A stretch of 64,000 nt of DNA from Symbiodinium natans (taxonomy: Eukaryota > Sar > Dinophyceae > Suessiales > Symbiodiniaceae). Within the stretch, counting starts at the first letter, position 1. Every line of letters starts with the position of its first letter. The notes under the pieces were generated by a model. The model saw only the letters and a list, made by a program, of their open reading frames with translations, had not been told where the DNA came from and did no database searches. Below are positions 1 through 7,838 of this stretch, one piece after another. The stretch spans positions 819,501 to 883,500 of the forward strand of contig CAJNDS010002135.1 of assembly GCA_905221605.1 (NCBI GenBank), written 5' to 3'. Position numbers and translations under genes: made by a program.

Positions 1-1080
1 CCTCCCACCTCTGGGGTTGGCGCATCTTCTCCTGCGGTCCCTAACCCCGGGCAGAGCACGACAACATCACACCAACACGCATCTCCCACACAGGCTACCC
101 CCCAACCAAAGACGTTCCAACAGCGGACCCTGCAGGCTCCTAATCCCAGGTCCAAGCAAAGCCAGCTTCAGCGATGGTTTCGCCCAGGGAGTGCCTCCCA
201 GGCTGCACAGCTAGGCGCAGGACCTCCTCAGCCAGCACCGACAGACCTGGATGCCTCTGCTCCGCCACCGCCTCCTGCAGCTCAGCCTATGCCACAATTG
301 ATTAATCCTCATAACTTGTGCTACGCCATTTCAGTCTTGCAGATGATTAGCGCTCTGAGGGAAGACCCCTCAGTGGACTGGTCGAACCTCCAACCTCTCC
401 AGCGGGAACTTCGAGCAAGGGCCTCGCACCCAGTCTCTATTCTCGCACTAGAATCGCTCCCGCATTGTCATCCAGACTGGAGGCTTGCTAATAGGCAAAG
501 TGATGCACTCGAGTACTTGACGTTCTTGTTGGCTAACCACCATGGCTCCTTACAAGGTACCCCCTGGAAGCGAGTCTATCATGCAGACATACCCGACTCA
601 ACTGGCTTCTCCCCCCTTCTACTAACCTTCCCGGAAGGCACCGACCCGACCAGGCTGTCCCAGCCTGACTCCCTAGCGGCGCCCCACTTAGCTTATTCAC
701 TGTCCTTTTTTGTGCACGAGTGGCACTCTCCGCATGACTCGAAGGCGGCACTGTTGTATACACCTCCTTATATCTTTGTGTCTCTGCCAAGGTTCACAAA
801 TGCCGGAGCGAAGCAGCACTGGAGACTCACGGGCTTGCAGGACGAAGTACAGCTGCCTGCATGGACCGGGCCTCACTCTCAATCCTTTGTTCGCTACAGA
901 TCCGTCTCGGGACTCTTTCACATAGGGCAGGAAGCCACCTCAGGTCATTACAGATCCTTCACCTTGCTTCCCTCTCTCCAGGTAGGTGATGACTCCAGCC
1001 CAGGCTTCTCGCCTACGAGCGAGGAACGTGCACAGATCGGGTCAGGAGCTTACCTTTTGCTCCTCCAACGCTTAAGTTAA
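1..1080 (+). CDS. C-terminal part of a polyprotein with USP-like cysteine protease domain (5' truncated)
   Basis: The frame is open from the first base, so the protein starts upstream of the window. Residues before about 95 are Pro/Gln/Ser-rich linker. From about 97 to the end a ubiquitin-specific-protease-like fold is visible: a Cys box (N-L-C-Y, Cys codon 319-321) followed by Q-x-L, a QDAxEF-like segment (Q-S-D-A-L-E-Y-L), a central W-H segment, and a His box (S-G-H-Y, His codon 946-948). From general knowledge, USP-like domains of this kind occur in dinoflagellate retroelement polyproteins, so this may be the tail of a non-LTR element ORF whose RT lies upstream; that part is inference. TAA is 2 nt before the first core hairpin. 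I did not identify the catalytic Asp/Asn, so activity is unproven. Confidence 0.7.
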   Translation, partial: PPTSGVGASSPAVPNPGQSTTTSHQHASPTQATPQPKTFQQRTLQAPNPRSKQSQLQRWFRPGSASQAAQLGAGPPQPAPTDLDASAPPPPPAAQPMPQLINPHNLCYAISVLQMISALREDPSVDWSNLQPLQRELRARASHPVSILALESLPHCHPDWRLANRQSDALEYLTFLLANHHGSLQGTPWKRVYHADIPDSTGFSPLLLTFPEGTDPTRLSQPDSLAAPHLAYSLSFFVHEWHSPHDSKAALLYTPPYIFVSLPRFTNAGAKQHWRLTGLQDEVQLPAWTGPHSQSFVRYRSVSGLFHIGQEATSGHYRSFTLLPSLQVGDDSSPGFSPTSEERAQIGSGAYLLLLQRLS

Positions 1081-1082
1081 GT

Positions 1083-1125
1083 CCCGTTCATCTTCGTGTG
1101 AGGTCCCCTCCTGAAGGTGAACGGG
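1083..1125 (+). repeat. Core hairpin 1
   Basis: An outer stem of 13 pairs (1083-1095 with 1113-1125, one G-U pair) encloses the core GTGAGGTCCCCTCCT, which folds as GAGG-TCC-CCTC. It starts 2 nt after the USP-like ORF stop and ends 44 nt before the ATG of the next ORF, so one hairpin serves both genes. Confidence 0.8.
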
Positions 1126-1169
1126 AAGCGATTTCACTCGTGATACCATGCGTGTCCTCCCCAAGCGCT

Positions 1170-2243
1170 ATGGAGCAAGCCCAGCAGGAGCTGCTGAACA
1201 ACCCTGCACTATGCCAAGTGCTCTTTAAGAACCTCCCCCATCTTGCCGCTTCATCCATGGCTGCGCGGGCATTTGGCCCTGATGAACGTTCAACGTCCAG
1301 AGAACTGGTCCCTGCTCACGACAGGGACAGGCCTCCCAAACAGCGCCGTCAGCAAAAGGACCTGGAGCAGGACGAGGAAATGCCGCCGACTCGGTTGCCC
1401 TCACCGTCCAGGAGGCCCAGGAGGACTGGTCGCCGTAATGGCTCCAGACCAAGGGCCTCGCAAAACGGTCTGCCGAAATCAAAGCAGGAGGTCAAACCAA
1501 CCGCTGACCTCTTGGCCAGCATCATCTTGGCCCTGCTGAATCACGAGGATGAATTGACAGCCTTGCGATACCATCATGGATGGATCTTCTACGCCACGGT
1601 GCACCAAGCGAACAGTGTGGTTCCCTCCTTGGCACGGATCCAGCAACAGTGGAAGTCGGACCAGCCCCAGGACACCCCTGGCAAGCCCGTTCGCTACGCC
1701 CTGTTCCTCGGTCTCCTTCACGAGCTGCACACTCGAGCCCAGGGCTTCGATCACGTCGCCTACGACAGCACGAATCAGGACAAGGAATCAGCACTTATCT
1801 CTCTACCAGGAGCACTTGCCTCCCGAGGTCGACACCACACGGACGAGAACCCTGCCTTCTACTGGAACTACATGAGATGGGACGCCAAACAGCGGAAGGT
1901 AGTCATCGATACCCAACGCCCTCCTCTCTCGCCCAAGGTTGTCTCCACCCACCTGGCGGCTATGCTCAAGCTAGATCAAGAACAGCTCACCAAGTTCAGG
2001 CCGTCCAGACCGCTGCGAGCCAACCTGACGGAAGAAAGGCCGGTCATCGCCTTCCTCCTGGAACTGGCCCTGACCATCGGAGACGACCATGAGGCAATGC
2101 ACGCCTTTCGACTTCTAGCGAACAACTCAGTCTGGAACCTAGTGGGGGTCACCATGCGCAGGGAGGGCCTAAGACGGTCTCCACAGATGCAGACCCTCCG
2201 TGATCAGCTAGAAGCGCTGCGCACAGGAGGCAACGAGGGCTAA
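1170..2243 (+). CDS. Unknown basic protein, 357 aa
   Basis: The first in-frame ATG after hairpin 1 is at 1170. The frame is also open back to a GTG inside the hairpin loop, but that GTG is not in frame with most other ORFs of the array, so I reject it as a general start. The protein begins with a short helical stretch (E-Q-A-Q-Q-E-L-L), continues as a charged, Arg/Lys-rich disordered segment (about 45-110, with R-R-P-R-R-T-G-R-R resembling a nuclear-localisation or RNA-binding patch), and ends in about 230 residues that look folded and mostly helical. I recognise no family. It sits between hairpins 1 and 2 and its stop is 9 nt before hairpin 2. Confidence 0.7.
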   Translation: MEQAQQELLNNPALCQVLFKNLPHLAASSMAARAFGPDERSTSRELVPAHDRDRPPKQRRQQKDLEQDEEMPPTRLPSPSRRPRRTGRRNGSRPRASQNGLPKSKQEVKPTADLLASIILALLNHEDELTALRYHHGWIFYATVHQANSVVPSLARIQQQWKSDQPQDTPGKPVRYALFLGLLHELHTRAQGFDHVAYDSTNQDKESALISLPGALASRGRHHTDENPAFYWNYMRWDAKQRKVVIDTQRPPLSPKVVSTHLAAMLKLDQEQLTKFRPSRPLRANLTEERPVIAFLLELALTIGDDHEAMHAFRLLANNSVWNLVGVTMRREGLRRSPQMQTLRDQLEALRTGGNEG

Positions 2244-2252
2244 AGTTTTCCA

Positions 2253-2287
2253 GGACACCCGAGTCGAGGTCCCCTCCTGAGCTGTCC
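2253..2287 (+). repeat. Core hairpin 2
   Basis: The outer stem is GGACA (2253-2257) with TGTCC (2283-2287). The core is GAGG-TCC-CCTC, with the preceding U bulge replaced by UC (GAGTCGAGG). It lies just after the stop of the 357-aa ORF. Confidence 0.7.
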
Positions 2288-2339
2288 AAGGCCCCCTTGC
2301 CCTCCTGGGGGATCTAGCAAGTCACTTAGCCTCAGACAA

Positions 2340-2383
2340 CCCTCCTACTCTCGTGTAGAGGTCCCCTCCTGAGAGAACGAGGG
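2340..2383 (+). repeat. Core hairpin 3
   Basis: Eleven of 13 outer positions pair (2340-2352 with 2371-2383) around GAGG-TCC-CCTC. It lies 52 nt after hairpin 2 and upstream of the small Cys/His ORF. Confidence 0.8.
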
Positions 2384-2710
2384 CGCTGATAAGTCAACCT
2401 GTTTTTCTTTCTCCCTTCTCTGCCGCCTCGTGCGCACCGTGCCTGCCAGGAAAAGTCTTTTCTGCACCACACGTCAGGCTTCAAGTGGCGTACTGACTAT
2501 TGCATCGAACTGCCTTTCTCCCATTACAACTGAGGCCGAGCTACACTAACGTCAGCTGTCGACCAGAGCGAGTCACACTCCAGGCTCTCGCATTGCTTAC
2601 AAGCTGAGAGACTTTCCGCCATGTGCCTGACTGAAGCCCCAACTTAACTCAGCATCAGCCGTTCTGCTCATATTGATCAGTACAGATTGTTCCTCCATCA
2701 TCACCACGCC
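2384..2710 (+). other. Spacer between hairpin 3 and small Cys/His ORF
   Basis: No convincing ORF is visible. At about 2563-2588 an AGAGC / GCTCT inverted repeat encloses GAGT-CAC-ACTC. This resembles the hairpin architecture with a different core and could be a decayed pre-start hairpin. Confidence 0.35.
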
Positions 2711-2974
2711 ATGGCAACCAACCCGGAGGGCACGATTCTTGCCATTGAGAACACCCCTGGCATTCACACCCAGCCGACGACAAGCCAGGCCAATGTCGCC
2801 CAAGCGCTGGTTAAGGCAACGGCACCTCCGCCACCACAGTCATCATGCGGAGCAGGCTGCGACCAATGCCACAGTGCTCCATGTGTTCGACACAAGCCGG
2901 GACATCTGTGGCACTGCTGCTTCGGGTGTAGAGACTCCTGGGCGGTGCAACAAGCCCGCTCCAGATACTGGTAG
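2711..2974 (+). CDS. Small Cys/His-rich protein, 87 aa
   Basis: ATG at 2711 is preceded by CACGCC. The N-terminal half is Thr/Pro/Gln-rich and probably disordered. The C-terminal half (about 48-78) carries spaced Cys and His residues (C-x3-C-x2-C-x4-C-x2-H-x3-H-x2-H-C-C-x2-C), which suggests a compact zinc-binding module; I cannot assign it to a named finger class. The ORF stands between hairpins 3 and 4, so it obeys the array's layout, which is the main argument that such a short ORF is real. Its spacing to the upstream hairpin (about 330 nt) is unusually long. Confidence 0.5.
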   Translation: MATNPEGTILAIENTPGIHTQPTTSQANVAQALVKATAPPPPQSSCGAGCDQCHSAPCVRHKPGHLWHCCFGCRDSWAVQQARSRYW

Positions 2975-3005
2975 CTATGAGCAGGATAGAGCTCGACTTT
3001 TTGCG

Positions 3006-3034
3006 ACCAGCAAGTGAGGTCTCCTCCTGCAGGT
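3006..3034 (+). repeat. Core hairpin 4
   Basis: The outer stem is ACCAGC / GCAGGT (five of six pairs) around GAGG-TCT-CCTC. It lies 31 nt after the stop of the 87-aa ORF and about 180 nt before the next ATG. Confidence 0.65.
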
Positions 3035-3216
3035 AAAACGCAGCTATGTTCTCACAGCTGCGCGCCGTCGACCGAGCCAACAGTCTCAACTAAAACAATC
3101 TGCCCTAAATGCATGACAGCACTTAACTTATCTAATGTCTCTCCGCTCCTAAATTGCTGCACAGGCCCCACTGTCGAGCCCAGCACTCAGCCAGTCCTTG
3201 TGCATTGCTGAGATAA

Positions 3217-5103
3217 ATGTCTGACCTTACGCGCTGGCAAGATTCTGTGCTCAAAGAAGGTCCACTAGGTCTACAGCGCAGGGCACCTAGGACCATGCCC
3301 CCGCGGAAAAGACAGTCGAAAGCTTCGACTCTGCCCTCGTTCGATCTCGCCTCCAACATCTGCACAGAAGCTGATAGGCTGCTGCCTTCGAACTATGTCC
3401 CCATCTCGCATAAGAGAATGGACGAGATCAGAAACTACCGCTGGGAGAAGGGCCTCCGTGCTATATCAAGAAGCATGATGGCCCGTCAATCGACAAGGCC
3501 GGTCTCGAGCCAGAGACAAGCGGATAAAGAAAGCAAGAGACTAGAAGAGCTGGGAATAAAAAAGCCTGGACTCACTGCAGAGGACTTAGCGGCCCTTCCT
3601 ACCTCGGACGTGTACAAGAATCTCTCTTCGCTTTCCTTGATCTCGGTCGATACTTCCCGACCGGCAAGCTCCAGCGTGAGGTCGCCTCCGAGGAGCGGAC
3701 ACAGGGAAGCGAAAACAGAACCATCCTCCTCATCTAAGCTCCAGGCAGAGCAGGCGAAAACCTTCACGGCAGAGCCAACACGAGAGCATGCACCGCAACC
3801 CTATGCGGGCCAAGGCGTGGGCAGGAAAGAAACCTGCAAGGAAGAGTCGGACTCAGACATACCACCCTGGGCGGACTCGAAGAAGTCGCGCTCATCTCAG
3901 TACACCGGTGCAGGAGTTGGACAAAAGGAGGCCTTCGTCAGGCAGCCACCCCCACCTCCATCTCCTCCTGCAAGACAATCAGCTCCCGACTCAGGCCATC
4001 TTGAAGGCATCGCGCGCCTCACTTCCACAGAGGAGCTCCAGGTCGTCAATCTTACGCAAGCAGCTCCTCCTCCGCACGAGTTCCTGAACTACCCGGTGCA
4101 TCAAGGAGTGATAGTTCTTCCAGCAGCCACAGTTCAGGCTCGCGTGGCAAGCAAGAAGGAACAAGACAAGGGCAAGGCGGTCATTCACTCCTTCCCCTAC
4201 TCCTACCCGCAGGAATTCCCTTTGGAATTGGATGTTCACGTGCAAGTTCGGAAATCGCAGGACGAGCAAGTCAGCATGGTTCTAAAACTGATCCGCACAG
4301 CATCCATGAAGGGCGTCACCAGAGCTGTATACAACTTCAAGGGCGGGGAATTCTACTCGGTCTTCAAACTCTCAGTTGTTGCTCCCCAGGAAGAACAGGC
4401 CCAAGACGGACTTCAGGCTCATGAAGCGGAACTTGACTTGGCACACGTTTTCCCAGAGATGGTCCCTACGGTGGCAAACGTCTTTGCTATCCAGCTCAGA
4501 GTGGCTTCCGCGGTCAATCCCCTGGAGTTTCCCAAGTCTCCCACGCCGAGTGAGGTCTCCTCCTGGCGGGGAGACTCGGGCCCGCCGAAGTATCTCCTCA
4601 TTCAGCAAGCCTACGGCATCATGGTGGAAAAGGTCCAGCCGCTGGATAACCTCCCACCGCATCTACGCCCCAGCATGGACGAGTGCTACCTGCTGATTCT
4701 CCTAGTACTCAAATCGGCGCTCCTAGGATACTATGTACGAGACTGTGGTTGGTCCAACCTGGGCAGACGAATCTCGCCGGACTCCAGCACGGATCTGCCC
4801 TTCTTTCTTGCTCTCGACACGTCGGCCTGGCACAAACGCACACCTCCGGCTCCTCAACAAGCCACAACTTCAACCGCAGATCATGTCCGAGGACTCTTCT
4901 CGACCCTAGAGTACCTGGCGGAGGACAAGCCGGCAATCCAGGCAGCCAAACAAGCCTTCACGCATCATCAGCGACAGGTCCCTCCTCTTGTCCAGCACTT
5001 CTTCTCCCTGCTCCGGACTCCGGTGGGCAAAGAAAAGGCAGAGAGAATCTTTAAGGACACGCCTCTGGCGCTCTCTGCTGAAGTGTGGGACGCCTTCAGC
5101 TAA
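3217..5103 (+). CDS. Unknown protein, 628 aa, containing two core hairpins in its coding sequence
   Basis: ATG at 3217 is the first in frame after an upstream stop; an in-frame Met at 3295 (M-P-P-R-K-R) is an alternative. The first 270 residues or so are Ser/Pro/Lys/Glu-rich and look disordered; residues from about 290 to 628 are less biased and look folded (hydrophobic blocks such as C-Y-L-L-I-L-L-V-L). No family is recognised. The frame reads straight through two core hairpins: a weaker one at 3668-3696 and a long one at 4531-4580. Elsewhere hairpins sit only between ORFs, so this may be a fusion of formerly separate cassettes or a secondary hairpin insertion. The stop is 13 nt before hairpin 6. 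Confidence 0.75.
   Translation: MSDLTRWQDSVLKEGPLGLQRRAPRTMPPRKRQSKASTLPSFDLASNICTEADRLLPSNYVPISHKRMDEIRNYRWEKGLRAISRSMMARQSTRPVSSQRQADKESKRLEELGIKKPGLTAEDLAALPTSDVYKNLSSLSLISVDTSRPASSSVRSPPRSGHREAKTEPSSSSKLQAEQAKTFTAEPTREHAPQPYAGQGVGRKETCKEESDSDIPPWADSKKSRSSQYTGAGVGQKEAFVRQPPPPPSPPARQSAPDSGHLEGIARLTSTEELQVVNLTQAAPPPHEFLNYPVHQGVIVLPAATVQARVASKKEQDKGKAVIHSFPYSYPQEFPLELDVHVQVRKSQDEQVSMVLKLIRTASMKGVTRAVYNFKGGEFYSVFKLSVVAPQEEQAQDGLQAHEAELDLAHVFPEMVPTVANVFAIQLRVASAVNPLEFPKSPTPSEVSSWRGDSGPPKYLLIQQAYGIMVEKVQPLDNLPPHLRPSMDECYLLILLVLKSALLGYYVRDCGWSNLGRRISPDSSTDLPFFLALDTSAWHKRTPPAPQQATTSTADHVRGLFSTLEYLAEDKPAIQAAKQAFTHHQRQVPPLVQHFFSLLRTPVGKEKAERIFKDTPLALSAEVWDAFS
3668..3696 (+). repeat. Core hairpin within ORF (weak outer stem)
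   Basis: The intact core GAGG-TCG-CCTC is flanked by GCTCC / GGAGC (five pairs). It is in frame inside the 628-aa ORF. The outer stem is short, so it may be a chance or decayed copy. Confidence 0.5.
4531..4580 (+). repeat. Core hairpin 5, inside a reading frame
   Basis: The outer stem is long: CCCAAGTCTCCC-ACGCC against GGCGGGGAGACTCGGG pairs almost throughout. The core is GAGG-TCT-CCTC. The 628-aa ORF is translated through it without interruption. Confidence 0.8.
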
Positions 5104-5116
5104 CCTGCACTATGTA

Positions 5117-5149
5117 GCCATTTCGTGTGAGGTCCCCTCCTGAAACGGC
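5117..5149 (+). repeat. Core hairpin 6
   Basis: Outer stem GCCATTTC / GAAACGGC (seven of eight pairs) around GAGG-TCC-CCTC, 13 nt after the 628-aa ORF. A second small inverted repeat (GCCGGGACA / TGTCCGGC) follows immediately at about 5152-5170. Confidence 0.8.
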
Positions 5150-5403
5150 ACGCCGGGACAAGTGTCCGGCACAAGCACCCAAGCTACCTTTTCAACTCTC
5201 GCTACGGCACAAAAACAAGCTGACTGGTTTTCTAGGCCGGCTCAATGCGCATTTAGCACAGCACGATGCCTGCGTGCTCCAAGACTAGCTCAGCTCAGGT
5301 CACGAGCTCACAGGCTTGGCGCTCAGTCACCAACCCTGCTTTAGCCCACAAACGCAAGGCTGAAGTAACATCTGTGTATGTGACTCCAGTCATTTCCATC
5401 CAA

Positions 5404-5428
5404 TGTCGCGTGAGGTCTCCTCCTGACA
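5404..5428 (+). repeat. Core hairpin 7
   Basis: Short outer stem TGTC / GACA around GAGG-TCT-CCTC. It ends 42 nt before the ATG of the phosphatase-like ORF. The 250-nt spacer from hairpin 6 holds no supported gene. Confidence 0.7.
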
Positions 5429-5470
5429 GCCATTTCAGATAGGCAAATAGCCCTCTCTGCCCCCTGCGCC

Positions 5471-6379
5471 ATGGATCTGGCTGCTCCCTACATCAGGCTT
5501 CGAGGCCCGGAACACAGCGTTTGCCTTGAACGCAATGGCCTATTCAGAATGCAGGATCCGGAACCGCGGTGCAACTTCGAACCATCAATCACTGACAACA
5601 AAGCAATGGACGACATCCACGCGCAGACCCAGGCCGCCTTCTACAATCGAGTACAATGGACGACGCAAGATCACAGACTGGCATCGGAATGGAGCGCCTT
5701 GATGGCCGAGCACCCGGATCATTCCTTCCCCAATTCAGTTGCCTACTGGCCAAAATGGGACTCCACGGTGGTGTTCCGTGATGACTACTGCACGCTGATG
5801 CTTGGCACCCAGCGCACTGCTCTCGACATACCTGAACTCAAAGCGCACCAGGTTGATATCATCGTGACTCTCAACGCATCATCGCGCTTCAGGGAGAGTT
5901 ATGACACAGATGCCGACTGGCAGTTCATGTACCAAATGGAGGGCATCTCCAACTTGCGCTACCACCTCTCGGATGTGCGCATCTCTCGGAACGATCAAGG
6001 CTTCCATGATGTGGTGTCAAATCTTGCCAGGACCTGGATCAGGATGATCGACGAAATTGAGGGCCAGGAGTGCAGCCGCACCAAACCGATGGTCATCCTG
6101 TTCCATTGTCTTGCGGGCATCAATCGCTCGACTTCTGCCCTCTGTGCCTACCTGATTGTTCGCTACCACCTCACTGCTCAACAAGCGATAGCGATTCTAC
6201 TCTCGGCTAGGCCAGGTCAACGCTACTGGCAGGAAAGAGATCAATTCCCTCTCGCGCTACACTGGCTCTCCAGAGAATGCAAGAAGTCTGTTCTGGGGTA
6301 CCTATGCATGGCCTGTGGAGACGCATTCAGACCGACACCAGACGATGACCCTCAGGACATGGACGACTTCGACGAGTGA
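5471..6379 (+). CDS. Dual-specificity-phosphatase-like protein, 302 aa
   Basis: ATG at 5471. Residues 212-220 read H-C-L-A-G-I-N-R-S, the H-C-x5-R-S/T signature of cysteine phosphatases, with Cys213 as the expected nucleophile and Arg219 as the phosphate-binding residue. About 35-45 residues upstream lies S-D-V-R-I-S-R-N-D, where a general-acid Asp would sit, and earlier V-D-I-I-V-T-L-N-A matches the strand preceding it in DSPs. The helix after the P-loop (A-L-C-A-Y-L-I-V-R) is typical. The C-terminus carries a C-x2-C pair and an acidic tail. The last codon and TGA (6377-6379) fall in the core of hairpin 8. The substrate is unknown; a phosphatase in what looks like a mobile array is unexpected. 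Confidence 0.8.
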   Translation: MDLAAPYIRLRGPEHSVCLERNGLFRMQDPEPRCNFEPSITDNKAMDDIHAQTQAAFYNRVQWTTQDHRLASEWSALMAEHPDHSFPNSVAYWPKWDSTVVFRDDYCTLMLGTQRTALDIPELKAHQVDIIVTLNASSRFRESYDTDADWQFMYQMEGISNLRYHLSDVRISRNDQGFHDVVSNLARTWIRMIDEIEGQECSRTKPMVILFHCLAGINRSTSALCAYLIVRYHLTAQQAIAILLSARPGQRYWQERDQFPLALHWLSRECKKSVLGYLCMACGDAFRPTPDDDPQDMDDFDE

Positions 6380-6396
6380 GGTCCCCTCCTGTCGAA
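6368..6396 (+). repeat. Core hairpin 8, contains a stop codon
   Basis: Perfect outer stem TTCGAC / GTCGAA encloses GAGT-GAGG-TCC-CCTC-CT. The TGA of GAGTGAGG (6377-6379) is the stop codon of the phosphatase-like ORF. Confidence 0.85.
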
Positions 6397-6671
6397 CCCC
6401 ACCTTTTCCTTACGTTCTTTAGAGGCGACTGTACTGACAACGCAAATTTGTGCAGAAAACGCGTGATACCCCTGATCATCTACATCATGCATTATTCGCT
6501 TGCAACTGCCCTCTCCTGGCTTCTGCTCAGGTTTCGCCATGCCCCGCCTCACATCGAGGATTTCGCCTCAGCCTCAACCAGCTGAGGTCATCCTGCCAAA
6601 GACACATTCAGAGCAGCTCTTTCTTCTCTACCTCAGAGCTCACAGCTCAAGCCATCGTTAGTAGCGGCCCT

Positions 6672-6696
6672 GAACGAGTGAGGTTCCCTCCTGTTC
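6672..6696 (+). repeat. Core hairpin 9
   Basis: Outer stem GAAC / GTTC around GAGG-TTC-CCTC, the only copy with a TTC triloop. It ends 15 nt before the ATG of the Pro/Ser-rich ORF. Confidence 0.7.
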
Positions 6697-6711
6697 TACT
6701 GCTAACTGGCC

Positions 6712-7443
6712 ATGTCAGCGCCGGAGGAAGGCAATTCACATCGAGAAACCCGACACAGCGAAGACAAGCCCTCCAAGCGACGACATCCTCGCGGCAAGAG
6801 GCATCAGGCGGACTCAGACTCCCGTCTGATCACGGAGGCTGACCTGGACTCTGAGGCTTCTTCCCTTCAGGATGATGACGACCTAGTGGAATCCCTGTCA
6901 AGGAGCTCCTCGAGACGGACAGCCTCTTCCCGGAACCAGCCCGCCCAACTGGCCCCAGGAGGCCCGCCTCCGCCCACTCCCATAACAACCAAGGCACTCT
7001 CGCCGGCGAACCAGGCTCAAACCGTACCCAAAGCCACCCAGCAGGCCTACCAGCCGTCGGGCCCCCCTCCCCCGACTCCGGTTCACCAGCCTTTCCAAGC
7101 GCAGGACCACTCAGGCCATAGCTCCCCTCCCATGGCGGAAGGTGCTCCCAGAACCACGGCACGTCCCTCCTCGACAAGTGGCACTTCAACGTCGGGGGCC
7201 TCAATGTCTCCCCCAGCCGCAGCTCATCCTCATCCCGCGCAAGAAGCTGCAACGCTAGTGGGCACTTGGATCATCACTCCTGGACCGATTGTCTCCCTTG
7301 CTCCTAACCCCTTCAGCCCGTGGTCCCCCCCAGCGCGCACCTCGGTACTGTCTGCCACAGGAAGCCCACTTCCTCCGGGCACAGTCCAGACCTGGATAAT
7401 TACCGAAGGCCCACTTGTCCCAAGACGAGATCCGCAGGAGTGA
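6712..7443 (+). CDS. Pro/Ser-rich low-complexity protein, 243 aa
   Basis: ATG at 6712. The sequence is dominated by Pro, Ser, Thr, Gln and Ala, with repeated G-P-P-P-P-T-P blocks (about 84-92 and 117-125). Near the C-terminus two copies of W-I-I-T-x-G-P-[IL]-V are seen (about 186-194 and 227-235), suggesting a short linear motif used twice. The protein is probably disordered and no family is recognised. It ends GAG-TGA-GG, matching the left half of the hairpin core, although a full hairpin follows only at 7467. A shifted frame on the opposite strand is also open here because of the biased composition; the plus frame fits the array layout better. Confidence 0.55.
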   Translation: MSAPEEGNSHRETRHSEDKPSKRRHPRGKRHQADSDSRLITEADLDSEASSLQDDDDLVESLSRSSSRRTASSRNQPAQLAPGGPPPPTPITTKALSPANQAQTVPKATQQAYQPSGPPPPTPVHQPFQAQDHSGHSSPPMAEGAPRTTARPSSTSGTSTSGASMSPPAAAHPHPAQEAATLVGTWIITPGPIVSLAPNPFSPWSPPARTSVLSATGSPLPPGTVQTWIITEGPLVPRRDPQE

Positions 7444-7466
7444 GGCATGCACAGAGCTCAATTTTG

Positions 7467-7506
7467 GCACTCCCTGCGAGTGAGGTCACCTCCTGCTAGG
7501 GAGTGC
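7467..7506 (+). repeat. Core hairpin 10
   Basis: Outer stem GCACTCCCTGC / GCTAGGGAGTGC (eleven pairs with one bulged A) around GAGG-TCA-CCTC, 23 nt after the Pro/Ser-rich ORF. Confidence 0.85.
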
Positions 7507-7781
7507 ATGTGTCACTGCTTACACCTTTTCAACCCAGCAGTATCTCAGAGACGAAATCCAGCCGCGCATCACACTGCTACCGCTGCCTAGACTTAGTCCT
7601 CGACGTGCCACACCGAAGCCATGCTCTATGCACCGACAAGCCAAGGTGGGACGCTCTACCACAGACAAAGCCGGCTCCTCACTCTTAGTCTTCCTCTGCA
7701 GCACAAACTGCCGTAGCACAATCCAGCTGATTCGAGTTGCCAAGAACTGATAGCTTTCACCAACCCTCTCTCCAGGCTCAA

Positions 7782-7813
7782 AGGCAGAAAAGCGAGGTCA
7801 CCTCCTGCTGCCT
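7782..7813 (+). repeat. Core hairpin 11
   Basis: Outer stem AGGCAG / CTGCCT around GCGAGG-TCA-CCTC. It ends 25 nt before the ATG at 7839. The spacer from hairpin 10 (about 275 nt) contains no supported gene. Confidence 0.75.
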
Positions 7814-7838
7814 AGCCCCCCCTCTCAACCCCTGCGTC

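Noticed and set aside
1098-1113. GTG in the hairpin loop as a start codon (V-R-S-P-P beginnings of several frames)
   Set aside because: It is in frame with the following ORF only in some cassettes (1170, 12561) and out of frame in others (5471, 6712), so it is not a conserved start.
5114-5123. GTAGCCATTT as a spliced-leader relic in the cassette array
   Set aside because: It is only ten bases, it is part of the outer stem of hairpin 6, and it lacks the GGCTCAAG end.
6830-7252. Antisense 140-residue ORF opposite the Pro/Ser-rich gene
   Set aside because: It mirrors the biased codons of the plus-strand ORF and breaks the one-strand, hairpin-bracketed layout.
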